This document shows positions 8,115 through 16,018 of a DNA stretch of 64,000 nucleotides, in pieces (the stretch's first letter is position 1; each line of letters starts with the position of its first letter). Origin of the DNA: Streptomyces xanthii. Lineage in GTDB: Bacteria; Actinomycetota; Actinomycetes; Streptomycetales; Streptomycetaceae. Where the stretch lies: assembly GCF_014621695.1 (NCBI RefSeq), contig NZ_CP061281.1, positions 1,178,001 to 1,242,000 on the forward strand. The letters are read 5' to 3'. The notes below the pieces were generated by a model, which was not told the origin of the DNA, did no database searches, and worked only from the letters and a program-made list of their open reading frames with translations. The translations under genes and the position numbers were made by a program.

Positions 8115-10790
8115 CTACCTCAGACCCCGCCCCGTCTCCAACACCTCCCGCGCCCGGGCCGCGAGGCCGTCCGCCCCGCAGGAACGGGCCAGGGTCAGCC
8201 CCCGGTTGAGCTCGGACAGGGAGCGGGCGGCGATGCCGTACTCGACGCGGGCCAGGGCGTGCTCGTAGGCGCAGGGCGAGGCCTCGAGGTACGTCACGGC
8301 CTTCGCGTAGAGGTTGAGCTGGGCCTGCCCCGTCTCCAGCGCGGCGGCACACCGCAGGGCCTCACCGATCGCGGTGTCCGTACCGAAGCGCTCGGCCTGG
8401 ACCCGGGCCTCCCCGGCGAGTTCGGCGGCCCGGCGCGGATCGGTGAGCGCCAGCGCACGCGCGAGGTCGCAGGCCCAGGGTGCCATGATCGTGTTGTGCC
8501 CGCCGCGGGCGATGGAGGCCTTCGCGGCGGCCTCCAGTTCGCTGATCCCCGCGTCGATGTCACCGGTCGCGAGGAGCAGCCGCCCCCGCACGGAGTGGGC
8601 GTCGGGCAGCACGAGCGTGGACGGGTACGGCGGCCCGAAGGAGTACCGCTCCGCGATCTCCAGCGCCTCGTCGGCCTTGCCGCGGGCCAGCAGCGTGTCG
8701 ATGAGGATGCACGCCGCGTCCCAGTGCATGGGCAGCCCCGTACCGACCCGGTCGGCGAGCCGCAGCGACTCCCGCAGGAACGCCTCGGCCTCGGTGAGCC
8801 GCCCGCGCCTGCGGTGCACGAAGCCGACGAAGGCCTGCGCGAGGGCGAGGTGGCCGCCGCTCCAGCCGGCCGTCTCGTACGCGCGGACGGCCTCGGTGAA
8901 CAGGCTCTCGGCGCGGTCGAGCCGGTCGGACATCACGTACGAGTTGCCGAGCATGATGAGGACTTCGAAGCCCCATTCGGGGTCGGTCCAGCCGAGGCCC
9001 GGGGCGAGCCGCCCGTTGACGAGGGCGCGGTCGCAGCGTTCGACGACCTCTTCCGCGTTCTCCCCGCGGGTCATCGCGTCGAAGGCGCGCAGGATGAGCA
9101 GTACGCGCTCCGGGTTGGCGCGGCCGGGCAGCCGGTCGGCGAGCGCGGCGAGGTTGCGGGACCGGCCCGGGGAGTCCTCCTCGCCCGCGTGGATGCCTTC
9201 CCACATGAAGTGGACGGCTTGCAGGCGCAGGCGTGCCGGGCCCGGTTCGAGCAGTTCAGCCTCGTCGTCGATGAGCCGGAGGGCGTCCTCCAACTGGTCG
9301 TTGTGGACCAGCGCCTGGGACAGCCGGCACACCGCGTCGACCCGTCGGTCGCCGACGAGGCCGGGGGTGGTGTCGAGGGCCGCCTCCAGGTGCCTGACGG
9401 TCGTCGCGGGCGAGGTCAGCAGGGTCGCGCAGCCCAGTTCGTAGAGCACCTCCGGGCGGATCTCGGGCAGCGGCGGCTCCTCCAGGGCGCGCTCGAGGCA
9501 GCGGCGGGCCGCGTCGGGCGCACCGACGGCGAGGTGCTCGCGGGCGGCGGCACGCATCTGCTCGACGAGCTCGGGGTCGTCGTCGGGGTGGACTTCGAGG
9601 AGGTGCCGGGAGGCGGCGGCGGGACCGTGTCCGGAGGCGGTGACGGCCCACGCGGCCTGGCCGTGCATGGCGGTGCGGGTGGCCGGCGGGATCGCGTCGT
9701 ACACGGCGGAGGCGATCAGCGGGTGGACGAACTCCAGGGTGCCGACGGCCCCGTAGGTGGCGTCGGTGAGGATGCGGGCGGCGAGGAGCCGCTCGGCGCA
9801 GCGGCCGGCCTGCTCGGGGTTCATGCCGGCGAGGAGCGCGGCGAGTCCGGGCTCGATGCGGGTGCCGAGGATGGCGGCGGCCCAGGCGAAGCGGGTGGCG
9901 TCGACGCCGAGTCCTTCGAGCCGGTCGACGAGGCCGCGGCCGCGCGCCGCCTTGTTCAGCGCGCGCAGTTCGGCGGCGGAGCCCTCTTCGGGGGCGAGGT
10001 CGCTGTCCTGCACCTTGGCGAGCAGCTCGACCGTCTCGTACGGGTTGCCCCCGGTGACGGCCCAGACCTCGCGGCAGAACGGGTCGTCGGCGTGGTCGCC
10101 GAGCGTGGCGCGGGTGAGGCCCGCGGTGGCGTCGGGGGTGAGGGCGCGCAGGCTGGTGGCGCCGGGCCGGGCGGCGTCGCCGACGGCGTCGAGGCAGGCG
10201 GCGGCCTGGGCGTCCTCGGGGTCGCGCTGGGCGACGACGACGAGGACGGGCAGGTCGTCGAGGCGCTCGGCGAACGCGGCGAGCCATTCCAGGGTCTCGA
10301 GGTCGGCCCAGTGGGCGTCGTCGACGAGCAGCACCAGCGGCCAGTGGAGGCGGGCGAGCCGGGAGCTCGCCGCGACGAGACCGTCCCGCACACCCTGGGG
10401 GTCCGCCTGACGTCCCGTCGGCTCGGCTATCCCGAGAGCGGGTCCGGCGATGTCGTACCAGTCGCCGAAGTACTCGCGGGCCTCTTCCTCGGTGAGGGCG
10501 AGCAGCGCGGGCTGCAGCAGCTGGCGCACGACGTTGAACGGGACGGAGGTGACCGTCTCGCCGCCGCGTGCGGACCAGACGGTGGCGCGGCCCGCGGCCA
10601 TCGCCTCGACCCGGGCGAGCAGGGCGGTCTTCCCGATGCCCGCCTCTCCCTTGTAGACGACGAGGCTGCCGGACGAGGCGGAGTCGCCGCACAGGTCGTC
10701 AAGTGCCCTCGCGGCTACGTCGAGTTCGGATTCCCGCTCCCACAGCGGCGGGCCAGAGGAGGCGGCGTCGGCGTGCCGTCCCTGAGTCAT
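8115..10790 (-). CDS. LAL-type AAA/STAND ATPase, regulator-like, lacking the C-terminal LuxR HTH
   Basis: An 891-residue protein with the layout of large ATP-binding LuxR regulators (MalT/LAL class): an LWERESELD start, Walker A GEAGIGKTAL (residues 48-57), Walker B LVLLVDDAHWAD, the sensor segment LRALTPDATAGLTRATLG, a winged-helix-like region with EFVHPLIASAVYDAIP, then ~450 residues of TPR-like helices. Normal members continue ~70 residues into a LuxR helix-turn-helix. This one stops at CGADGLAARAREVLETGRGLR, exactly where that domain would begin, and I find no HTH remnant in any downstream frame. It may be a non-DNA-binding signalling ATPase or a truncated regulator. Start ATG 10790 leads directly into the conserved N-terminus. 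Confidence 0.88.
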   Translation of the reverse strand: MTQGRHADAASSGPPLWERESELDVAARALDDLCGDSASSGSLVVYKGEAGIGKTALLARVEAMAAGRATVWSARGGETVTSVPFNVVRQLLQPALLALTEEEAREYFGDWYDIAGPALGIAEPTGRQADPQGVRDGLVAASSRLARLHWPLVLLVDDAHWADLETLEWLAAFAERLDDLPVLVVVAQRDPEDAQAAACLDAVGDAARPGATSLRALTPDATAGLTRATLGDHADDPFCREVWAVTGGNPYETVELLAKVQDSDLAPEEGSAAELRALNKAARGRGLVDRLEGLGVDATRFAWAAAILGTRIEPGLAALLAGMNPEQAGRCAERLLAARILTDATYGAVGTLEFVHPLIASAVYDAIPPATRTAMHGQAAWAVTASGHGPAAASRHLLEVHPDDDPELVEQMRAAAREHLAVGAPDAARRCLERALEEPPLPEIRPEVLYELGCATLLTSPATTVRHLEAALDTTPGLVGDRRVDAVCRLSQALVHNDQLEDALRLIDDEAELLEPGPARLRLQAVHFMWEGIHAGEEDSPGRSRNLAALADRLPGRANPERVLLILRAFDAMTRGENAEEVVERCDRALVNGRLAPGLGWTDPEWGFEVLIMLGNSYVMSDRLDRAESLFTEAVRAYETAGWSGGHLALAQAFVGFVHRRRGRLTEAEAFLRESLRLADRVGTGLPMHWDAACILIDTLLARGKADEALEIAERYSFGPPYPSTLVLPDAHSVRGRLLLATGDIDAGISELEAAAKASIARGGHNTIMAPWACDLARALALTDPRRAAELAGEARVQAERFGTDTAIGEALRCAAALETGQAQLNLYAKAVTYLEASPCAYEHALARVEYGIAARSLSELNRGLTLARSCGADGLAARAREVLETGRGLR

Positions 10791-10978
10791 CCCGCACCCT
10801 CCCGGTGTCGTGCGCGTCGGTCGATCGGCGTACTGCTGTCGAGACTAGTGCGCCCCGGCCTGCTGTGGAGGGGGGTCTTCGCAGCCCGTGGCGAACACGC
10901 GTGCCGATCGGTAACGATCCCGATCGCAATGCGGACCCTCTCATCACGTTTTCAGGCACGCCTCATACTGTTTCGTCC

Positions 10979-12052
10979 ATGACCTCGCAGACTCCCGCAG
11001 GCTGGTACCCCGATCCCGGCCAGGTCCAGGGCGGCTCGCGCACCGAACGCTGGTGGGACGGCGGCCGCTGGACGGACCAGACGCGACCGGCCACGACCGC
11101 GCCGCCGCTCCCGCCGCAGCCGGCCGGGCAGGCGCCCGCACAGCCGGCCCCGCCGGCGCAGCCCGCGTACCCGGCGCAGCAGCCGACGGCTCCGGGGACG
11201 CTTCCGGCGTACGGTCACCATCCGGGATATCCAGGGCAGTTGCCGCCGAAGCCGCGCAGTTCGGCACGTGTGGTGATCGCCGCGGTCGTGGCGGTGGTGG
11301 TGCTCGCGGGCATCGGCGGCGGCGTGTACGCGCTGACGGCGGGCGACGACGGTTCGGACAGCGTGGCGCGGTCGAAGGAGTCGCCGGAGCCGGAGCCGCC
11401 GGGCACCGACGGCGGCGGCAGCGGAGGCGGAGGCGGGACGTCGCCCTCGCCGGACGACGGACAGCAGAGCCCGCGGGCGCCGCTCGACAAGGGTTTCGCC
11501 ACCGATGTCGCGAACGGGGTCGCGCTGCCGATGCTCGAGGGCTGGACCGGCGCCGACGGCGCGGGCATAGCCGGCGTGTCGACGGGCCCGTACCCGTGCC
11601 CGGACGACACGTCGAAGAAGTGCGTGCGGGGCGGGGCGTCGACCTCGTCGGCGAAGGATCTGAAGCTGGACGCGAAGACGGCGGAGGCGGCGGCGAAGGA
11701 GGACATCCTCAAGAACGCACAGGCCTCCTACGGCGGCAAGACGTACGGCGGTCTGCTGAACCACGACGAGCTGGCGTCGGAGAAGGTCACGGTCGCCGGG
11801 CAGCAGGGGTATCGGGTCCGCTGGAACGTGGACACCAAGTCGTCGCTGGACGCGTGGGTGGAGTCCGTCGCGTTCCCGTCGCCGTACGACCCGAAGAAGC
11901 TCGTCGTGGTGCGGATCGGTGTCGACATCCCGAAGACCGCGAAGGAGAAGGCCGAGGGGCCGGACGACACCGCGATCGACAAGATCGTGAAGGGCATCAA
12001 GGAGGCCCGGGTCACGAGCGGTGACTCGGGCGGCGCCGGCAAGGACGTCTGA
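10979..12052 (+). CDS. DUF2510 single-pass membrane protein
   Basis: A 357-residue protein. Residues 4-30 form the DUF2510 motif (TPAGWYPDP then RWWDGGRWTDQTR), a short tryptophan-rich module common in actinobacterial membrane proteins. A Pro/Ala/Gln-rich low-complexity stretch follows, then one transmembrane helix (about residues 96-120, VVIAAVVAVVVLAGIGGG). A Ser/Gly/Pro linker leads to an outside domain of ~190 residues beginning GFATDVANGVALPMLEGW with a Cys pair (PCPDDTSKKC). Function is unknown. Start ATG 10979 is chosen because it opens the DUF2510 motif, as in the second DUF2510 protein at 15920. The gene is divergent from the LAL-like gene with 188 bp between them. Confidence 0.85.
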   Translation: MTSQTPAGWYPDPGQVQGGSRTERWWDGGRWTDQTRPATTAPPLPPQPAGQAPAQPAPPAQPAYPAQQPTAPGTLPAYGHHPGYPGQLPPKPRSSARVVIAAVVAVVVLAGIGGGVYALTAGDDGSDSVARSKESPEPEPPGTDGGGSGGGGGTSPSPDDGQQSPRAPLDKGFATDVANGVALPMLEGWTGADGAGIAGVSTGPYPCPDDTSKKCVRGGASTSSAKDLKLDAKTAEAAAKEDILKNAQASYGGKTYGGLLNHDELASEKVTVAGQQGYRVRWNVDTKSSLDAWVESVAFPSPYDPKKLVVVRIGVDIPKTAKEKAEGPDDTAIDKIVKGIKEARVTSGDSGGAGKDV

Positions 12053-12089
12053 CCCGCGGCGGCCGGCCGGTGAACGGCCGGCGCACCGG

Positions 12090-12134
12090 GGCCGGGCGGG
12101 CTCCCCTCCGCTCAGTGGAGGAGCCCGCCCGGCC
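12090..12134. terminator. Bidirectional terminator, 15-bp GC stem
   Basis: Arms 12090-12104 and 12120-12134 are perfect inverted repeats around a 15-nt loop that can itself pair (CCTCC/GGAGG). It lies between the convergent DUF2510 and TetR genes. Confidence 0.75.
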
Positions 12135-12176
12135 CGGGGGTGCGCGCCGCCCCCGTCCCCACGGTGCGGCGCGGGC

Positions 12177-12212
12177 AGACCGCCGGCCGGTCATCCCTGC
12201 GGCCGGCGGTCT
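12177..12212. terminator. Second terminator hairpin, 13-bp stem
   Basis: Arms 12177-12189 and 12200-12212 are perfect inverted repeats with a 10-nt loop, 5 bases beyond the TetR gene stop at 12218. It is the proximal terminator for the TetR gene and backs up the hairpin at 12090-12134. Confidence 0.7.
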
Positions 12213-12217
12213 CCCGT

Positions 12218-12850
12218 TCAGGTGGCCTGTTCCGGAACGGTCAGGCCGAGTCCCGGGACGAGCACGTCCGTCACGAAGCGGACCAGATATTCCGCGTCGG
12301 CGTCGCGTCCTTCCAGGACGGGGCGGCTGCGCATGACTCCGAAGAGCTGCGCGCCCAGGTAGGGCAGCATCGGGTGGCCGGGATCGATCTCGCCGCGCGC
12401 CACGGCCCGCTCGACCATCTCCGCGATCGACGCGAGCTCCGGCTCGACCAGCGCCTCGCGCAGCGCGGCCTTCAGCTCGTCGTCCTGGAGCGCGGCGTGC
12501 CCGAGGGCCTGCATCAGCGCGGTGTCGCGCTTGCCCTGGCCCGCCGCGTTGCGCGCGGCCACGATCAGATCGCCGGCCAGCGATCCGGTGTCGGCGGAGA
12601 AGAACTTGACGCAGCGGCCCGCCCGCAGCGCGGCCGCCACCATCTGCGGCTTCGTCTTCCACTGCCGGTAGAGCGTGGACTTGCTGCAACAGGCCTGGGC
12701 GGCGACGCCCTCCATGGTGAAGGCGTCGTAGCCGTGCGCGCGCAGCTGGTCGAGGACCGCGTCGTAGAGCTCCTGCGCCCGCTCGGGCGTGATCTTGGAA
12801 CGGCGCGAGCTCGTGGGTCCGCCGGTGGTGGCCCGTTCTCGCGTCGTCAT
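12218..12850 (-). CDS. TetR/AcrR-family transcriptional repressor
   Basis: A 210-residue regulator. After a Thr/Arg/Ser-rich tail, residues ~25-70 form the TetR helix-turn-helix (AQELYDAVLDQLRAHGYDAFTMEGVAAQACCSKSTLYRQWKTK). The remainder is the helical ligand-binding and dimerisation domain (DTALMQALGHAALQDDELKAALR). A longer reading frame runs upstream to 12994, but it would translate the operator palindromes, so ATG 12850 preceded by GAGGAGAGCAGAGTC is preferred. It is divergent from the PAP2/DMT operon with a 174-bp gap containing an elaborate inverted-repeat array. It most likely represses itself and that operon. The inducer is unknown; a lipid or hydrophobic compound is plausible from the neighbours. 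Confidence 0.92.
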   Translation of the reverse strand: MTTRERATTGGPTSSRRSKITPERAQELYDAVLDQLRAHGYDAFTMEGVAAQACCSKSTLYRQWKTKPQMVAAALRAGRCVKFFSADTGSLAGDLIVAARNAAGQGKRDTALMQALGHAALQDDELKAALREALVEPELASIAEMVERAVARGEIDPGHPMLPYLGAQLFGVMRSRPVLEGRDADAEYLVRFVTDVLVPGLGLTVPEQAT

Positions 12851-12925
12851 GACTCTGCTCTCCTCGCCCGCTCGCGGTGGTGGCGGCCTCTGCTGCCGAC
12901 ATGTCGATGAGATCACATCAGCTAT

Positions 12926-12990
12926 CGATACGCCAGTGTACCGGTACGCCGCCGTATCGGTACACTGGCGTATCGGTACGCGGACGTATC
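12926..12990. promoter_or_regulatory. Nested inverted/direct repeat operator between TetR and PAP2 genes
   Basis: Arms CGATACGCCAGTGTACC (12926-12942) and its perfect complement (12959-12975) flank a 16-bp spacer that is itself nearly palindromic (GGTACG..CGTATC), so 12926-12975 is an almost continuous 50-bp inverted repeat. A variant of the spacer recurs at 12975-12990. CGTATCGGTAC occurs as a direct repeat at 12953-12963 and 12969-12979, 16 bp apart. This looks like two to three overlapping TetR operators controlling both divergent promoters. Confidence 0.75.
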
Positions 12991-13024
12991 GCACAACTCA
13001 TTCGTCACGAAAAGAGGCCGGGGG

Positions 13025-13993
13025 ATGACTTCCCTTACCGAGCCTGCCGAACCGGAGCCGGACCCTCGCGCTTCCCGACCGCCCCTGGTCCGCGAGCTCC
13101 TGCTGGTCGTAGGACTCTTCCTCGTCTACAAGTTCGGACGGCAGCTGGCCAACGGCCACACCGCCGAGGCCTTCCACAACGCCGACCGCGTGTGGAGCCT
13201 CGAGCGCGCCCTCCGTCTGCCGGGCGAGGGGGGCGTCCAGGGCGTGCTGCTCGACAGCGACGCGCTGGTGCACGCCGCGAACATCTACTACGCGACCGTG
13301 CACTTCCCGGCGACCCTGGCATTCCTGGTCTTCCTCTACCTGCGCCGCCCGCGCCACTACGTGTGGTCGCGCCGCGTGCTCGCCGCGCTCACGGCGGCGG
13401 CGCTCGTGCTGCACCTCTCGTTCCCGCTGGCTCCGCCCCGGATGCTGCCGGCCGCGCACCTCGTGGACACCGCACAGGTCTTCGGCCCCTCCGTCTACGC
13501 GGCACGGCCGGACACCGACACGATGGCCAACCAGTTCGCGGCGATGCCCTCGCTGCACTTCGGCTGGGCCCTGATGGTCGCGATCGGCCTCATCGCCGCG
13601 ACCCGCTCCCGCTGGCGCTGGCTCTGGCTGCTGCACCCGCTGCTGACCCTGCTCGTGGTCGTCGGCACGGCGAACCACTACTGGCTCGACGCCCTCGTCG
13701 CGACGGCTCTGCTCGCGGTCGCACTGGCCGCGCTGCGGATGCCGGCCGCGCTCACCGCGCCGCGCCTGCGCCGCCACCTGCTGCCCGCCCCGGCCCACCC
13801 GGCGCTCCCGGCCCCCCTGCACGGGTCCGGCACCCCGGCGCCCTGGTCCGCGCACGCCGCGTTCCGCACCCCGCCCGACTCCCTGACCGCCGCCCAGGTC
13901 CTGGACCGGGCCCGGATCCCCGTCCAGGTCACAGCGGGCTCCGCCTCGGCGGCGACCACTCCCCCGCCCGTCCCGACAGGAGCCCGCCGATGA
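13025..13993 (+). CDS. PAP2-superfamily membrane phosphatase / AUR1-like inositol phosphorylceramide synthase-type protein
   Basis: A 322-residue multi-pass membrane protein. The PAP2 active-site motifs are present in their AUR1-like form: AMPSLHFGWAL (C2) and ANHYWLDALVA (C3), with histidines able to form the phosphohistidine intermediate. The classical KX6RP motif 1 is replaced, as is usual in the IPC-synthase-like branch. Relatives remove or transfer phospho-headgroups on lipids. The ATG at 13025 follows GAGGCCGGGGG. The last ~70 residues are Pro/Ala-rich and probably disordered. It overlaps the DMT gene (ATGA) and is likely repressed by the TetR protein through the 12926-12990 array. Confidence 0.85.
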   Translation: MTSLTEPAEPEPDPRASRPPLVRELLLVVGLFLVYKFGRQLANGHTAEAFHNADRVWSLERALRLPGEGGVQGVLLDSDALVHAANIYYATVHFPATLAFLVFLYLRRPRHYVWSRRVLAALTAAALVLHLSFPLAPPRMLPAAHLVDTAQVFGPSVYAARPDTDTMANQFAAMPSLHFGWALMVAIGLIAATRSRWRWLWLLHPLLTLLVVVGTANHYWLDALVATALLAVALAALRMPAALTAPRLRRHLLPAPAHPALPAPLHGSGTPAPWSAHAAFRTPPDSLTAAQVLDRARIPVQVTAGSASAATTPPPVPTGARR

Positions 13994-14925
13994 GCGCCAC
14001 CCTGCTCGCCGTCGCCCTCTCGCTCGTCTCCGCCGTGGCCTACGCGGCGGCGGCCGTGGCCCAGGAGCGGCTCGCGGCCCGTACCGCGGGCGCCGGCGCC
14101 GGTGTGTGGCGGCTGCTCGGCACCGGTTCCTGGTGGTGGTCGGTGTCGCTCAACGCCTCGGCGGCCCTGCTGCACGTGGCCGCGCTCAAGTTCGGACCGC
14201 TGACCCTGGTGCAGCCGCTCGGCGCGCTCACGCTGGTCGCGGCCGTGCCGCTGGGCGCCCGGCTCGCGGGGCGGCGGGTCACCGCGGGCGAATGGCGCGG
14301 CACCGCCCTGACCCTGGCCGGTCTGGCGGCGCTGCTGGTGACGGCGACGGGCCCGGCGCCGGACGACACGCTCGCGCTGCCCGAGGCGCTCGCGGTGGCG
14401 GGGGCGACGGCGGCGCTCATCGGCTTCCTGGCCCGGCGCGGCGCCCGGCCCGGGCTGCGGCACGCCACGGCGTCCGGCCTGGCCTCGGGGGTGGCGTCCG
14501 CGCTGACGCAGACCGTGACGGTCGCGGCGACGGACCGCTCGGGGCCGCTGCTCGACGCGCGGGTGATCGTGGTGGCGCTGCTGGTGGCGGCGTTCGCGGC
14601 GGGCGGCCTGCTGCTGTCGCAGACCGCGTACCGGGGCGGGCTCGGCGCGCCGCTGGCGATGGTGACGCTGGCGAACCCGGTCGCGGCGGCGCTCATCGGG
14701 CTCTCGCTCCTGGGCGAGCGGCTGCAGGGCGGGATCGCGGGTCTGGCGCTCGCGCTGGCCGGTGCGGTGCTCGCGGCCCGGGGCGTGGTCCTGCTGACCC
14801 GCTCGGCGGTGCCGACGGCGCCGGGTCCCGTGCCCACGGGGCCGGAGCCGGACGGGGCACTGGCCGCGGTCGTGCCGCTGCCGGTCCGGGCAGAGCCCGA
14901 ACCGGTCGTCCTGCGGGCGTCCTGA
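13990..14925 (+). CDS. DMT-superfamily (EamA/NIPA-like) membrane permease
   Basis: A 311-residue protein with about nine to ten hydrophobic helices and a short polar C-terminus. The two internally similar halves (LKFGPLTLVQPLGALTLVAAVPLGA and GAPLAMVTLANPVAAALIGLSLLGE) are typical of the drug/metabolite transporter superfamily, with the conserved Pro and Glu at the end of helix pairs. The substrate cannot be told. The start codon overlaps the PAP2 gene stop (ATGA), so both are made together under the same TetR control. A role in moving a lipid precursor or compound handled by the PAP2 enzyme is speculation. Confidence 0.85.
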   Translation: MSATLLAVALSLVSAVAYAAAAVAQERLAARTAGAGAGVWRLLGTGSWWWSVSLNASAALLHVAALKFGPLTLVQPLGALTLVAAVPLGARLAGRRVTAGEWRGTALTLAGLAALLVTATGPAPDDTLALPEALAVAGATAALIGFLARRGARPGLRHATASGLASGVASALTQTVTVAATDRSGPLLDARVIVVALLVAAFAAGGLLLSQTAYRGGLGAPLAMVTLANPVAAALIGLSLLGERLQGGIAGLALALAGAVLAARGVVLLTRSAVPTAPGPVPTGPEPDGALAAVVPLPVRAEPEPVVLRAS

Positions 14926-14960
14926 CGGTCCGGCCGGGTCCTCCCGGCCGGACCGTCAGG
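14921..14960. terminator. Bidirectional terminator, 18-bp perfect stem
   Basis: Arms 14921-14938 and 14943-14960 pair perfectly around a 4-nt TCCT loop. The left arm includes the DMT gene stop codon, and the scramblase-like gene ends 10 bases beyond. It serves both convergent genes. Confidence 0.85.
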
Positions 14961-14969
14961 CGGGCCCGG

Positions 14970-15920
14970 TCATCCGAAGCCGCGCGAGTCCTGCTTGAGC
15001 GCGGTGTCGACGGTCAGCGCCGTCGCCACGACCAGGCTGAGCAGCGGCTCGGGCAGCTGGAAGTGGATCTGCAGGACGTAGTTGTCCGCCGTGGTGAACA
15101 TCGTCTTGGCGAGGCCCTCCCACGTCTTCGTGATCCGCGCGACCTCCTGGTCGGCGTGGTCCACGATCGCGAAGTTCCAGGCCCGCCAGTTCTCCGCCTT
15201 GATCGCGCCGACCTGCTGGCCGTTCACCATCATGCCGAAGTTGATCTTGCCGATGACGTTCTGCTGGACGATCTCGCCGACCGGCGAACCGTCAGGGCGC
15301 TCGACGATCACCCGGGACTTCATGAACTTCGCGGGGCGCGTGAGGATCAGCTGCGGCTGCCCGTAGGCGTCGCGGATCTCCAGCTTGTGCGTCATGAACT
15401 GGTCGACGCTGGAGACGAAGCGCAGCGCCTTCTTCAGGCTGCTCTGGCCGATCTCGGTGACCGTGCCGAGCGGGCGGCCCTGCTGGTCCATGACGCTGTA
15501 CTCGTTGGTCAGCTCGATCAGCTTGGCCTTCTGGTTCACGACCAGGACCGGCTCGGTGAACAGCGTGCCGCCGCCCTGCGCGCTCGGCGCGACACCGGCC
15601 TGCTGCTGCACCTGGTGCTGGACCCGGGCCGCGTCCGCGTGCTGCTGCGCCTGCGCGCCGTAGGCCTGCTGCGGGGCGTGCTGCTGAGGCGCCTGCTGCT
15701 GCGGCTGACCGCCGTACGGCTGCTGCTGCGGCGGCTGGGCCTGGGCCGGCTGGGGCTGGTGCTGCTGAGGCTGGGCCTGCGACGGGGTCTGCTGCTGCGG
15801 GACCTGGGCCGCCGCGTGCGTGTGCTCGGTCCACTGGGAACCGTCCCACCACCGCAGTGTCTGGGGAGTCCCCTGAGGATCCGGGTACCAGCCTGCAGGG
15901 GTGTTCGATTGCGTCGTCAC
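14970..15920 (-). CDS. DUF2510 plus phospholipid scramblase/LURP-one-like protein
   Basis: A 316-residue protein with three parts. Residues 7-35 are a DUF2510 motif (TPAGWYPDPQG, RWWDGSQWTEHTH). Residues ~36-125 are very rich in Gln/Pro/Ala (long CAG/CTG-type codon runs on the DNA). Residues ~130-316 resemble the scramblase/tubby-like fold (LFTEPVLVVNQKAKLIELTNEYSVMDQQG, TRPAKFMKSRVIVERPDGSPVGEIVQQN, WNFAIVDHADQEVARI). Bacterial members have no proven scrambling activity and are described as membrane-associated. It has its own promoter, and its 3' end shares a terminator with the DMT gene. The ATG start at 15920 is directly followed by the DUF2510 motif. Confidence 0.88.
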   Translation of the reverse strand: MTTQSNTPAGWYPDPQGTPQTLRWWDGSQWTEHTHAAAQVPQQQTPSQAQPQQHQPQPAQAQPPQQQPYGGQPQQQAPQQHAPQQAYGAQAQQHADAARVQHQVQQQAGVAPSAQGGGTLFTEPVLVVNQKAKLIELTNEYSVMDQQGRPLGTVTEIGQSSLKKALRFVSSVDQFMTHKLEIRDAYGQPQLILTRPAKFMKSRVIVERPDGSPVGEIVQQNVIGKINFGMMVNGQQVGAIKAENWRAWNFAIVDHADQEVARITKTWEGLAKTMFTTADNYVLQIHFQLPEPLLSLVVATALTVDTALKQDSRGFG

Positions 15921-15974
15921 CGGGGCACACTATCGCGCCGCCCCATGGACCGGACCAGGCCGGACAGATGTGAT

Positions 15975-16013
15975 GTGTGCCCCTCCGGTCCCGTCGGCAC
16001 CGGAGGGGCACAC
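15975..16013. terminator. Terminator hairpin after the phospholipase C gene
   Basis: Arms 15975-15989 and 15999-16013 form a perfect 15-bp stem with a 9-nt loop, 5 bases beyond the minus-strand phospholipase stop codon at 16019-16021. Confidence 0.75.
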
Positions 16014-16018
16014 CCGGG

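Noticed and set aside
7566-10982. 1138-codon plus-strand open frame over the LAL-like gene
   Set aside because: The opposite strand encodes a recognisable ATPase with Walker motifs; this frame is repetitive and shows no domain.
12851-12994. N-terminal extension of the TetR protein to 12994
   Set aside because: It would translate the operator palindromes into low-complexity sequence and lacks a ribosome site; ATG 12850 has GAGGAG upstream.
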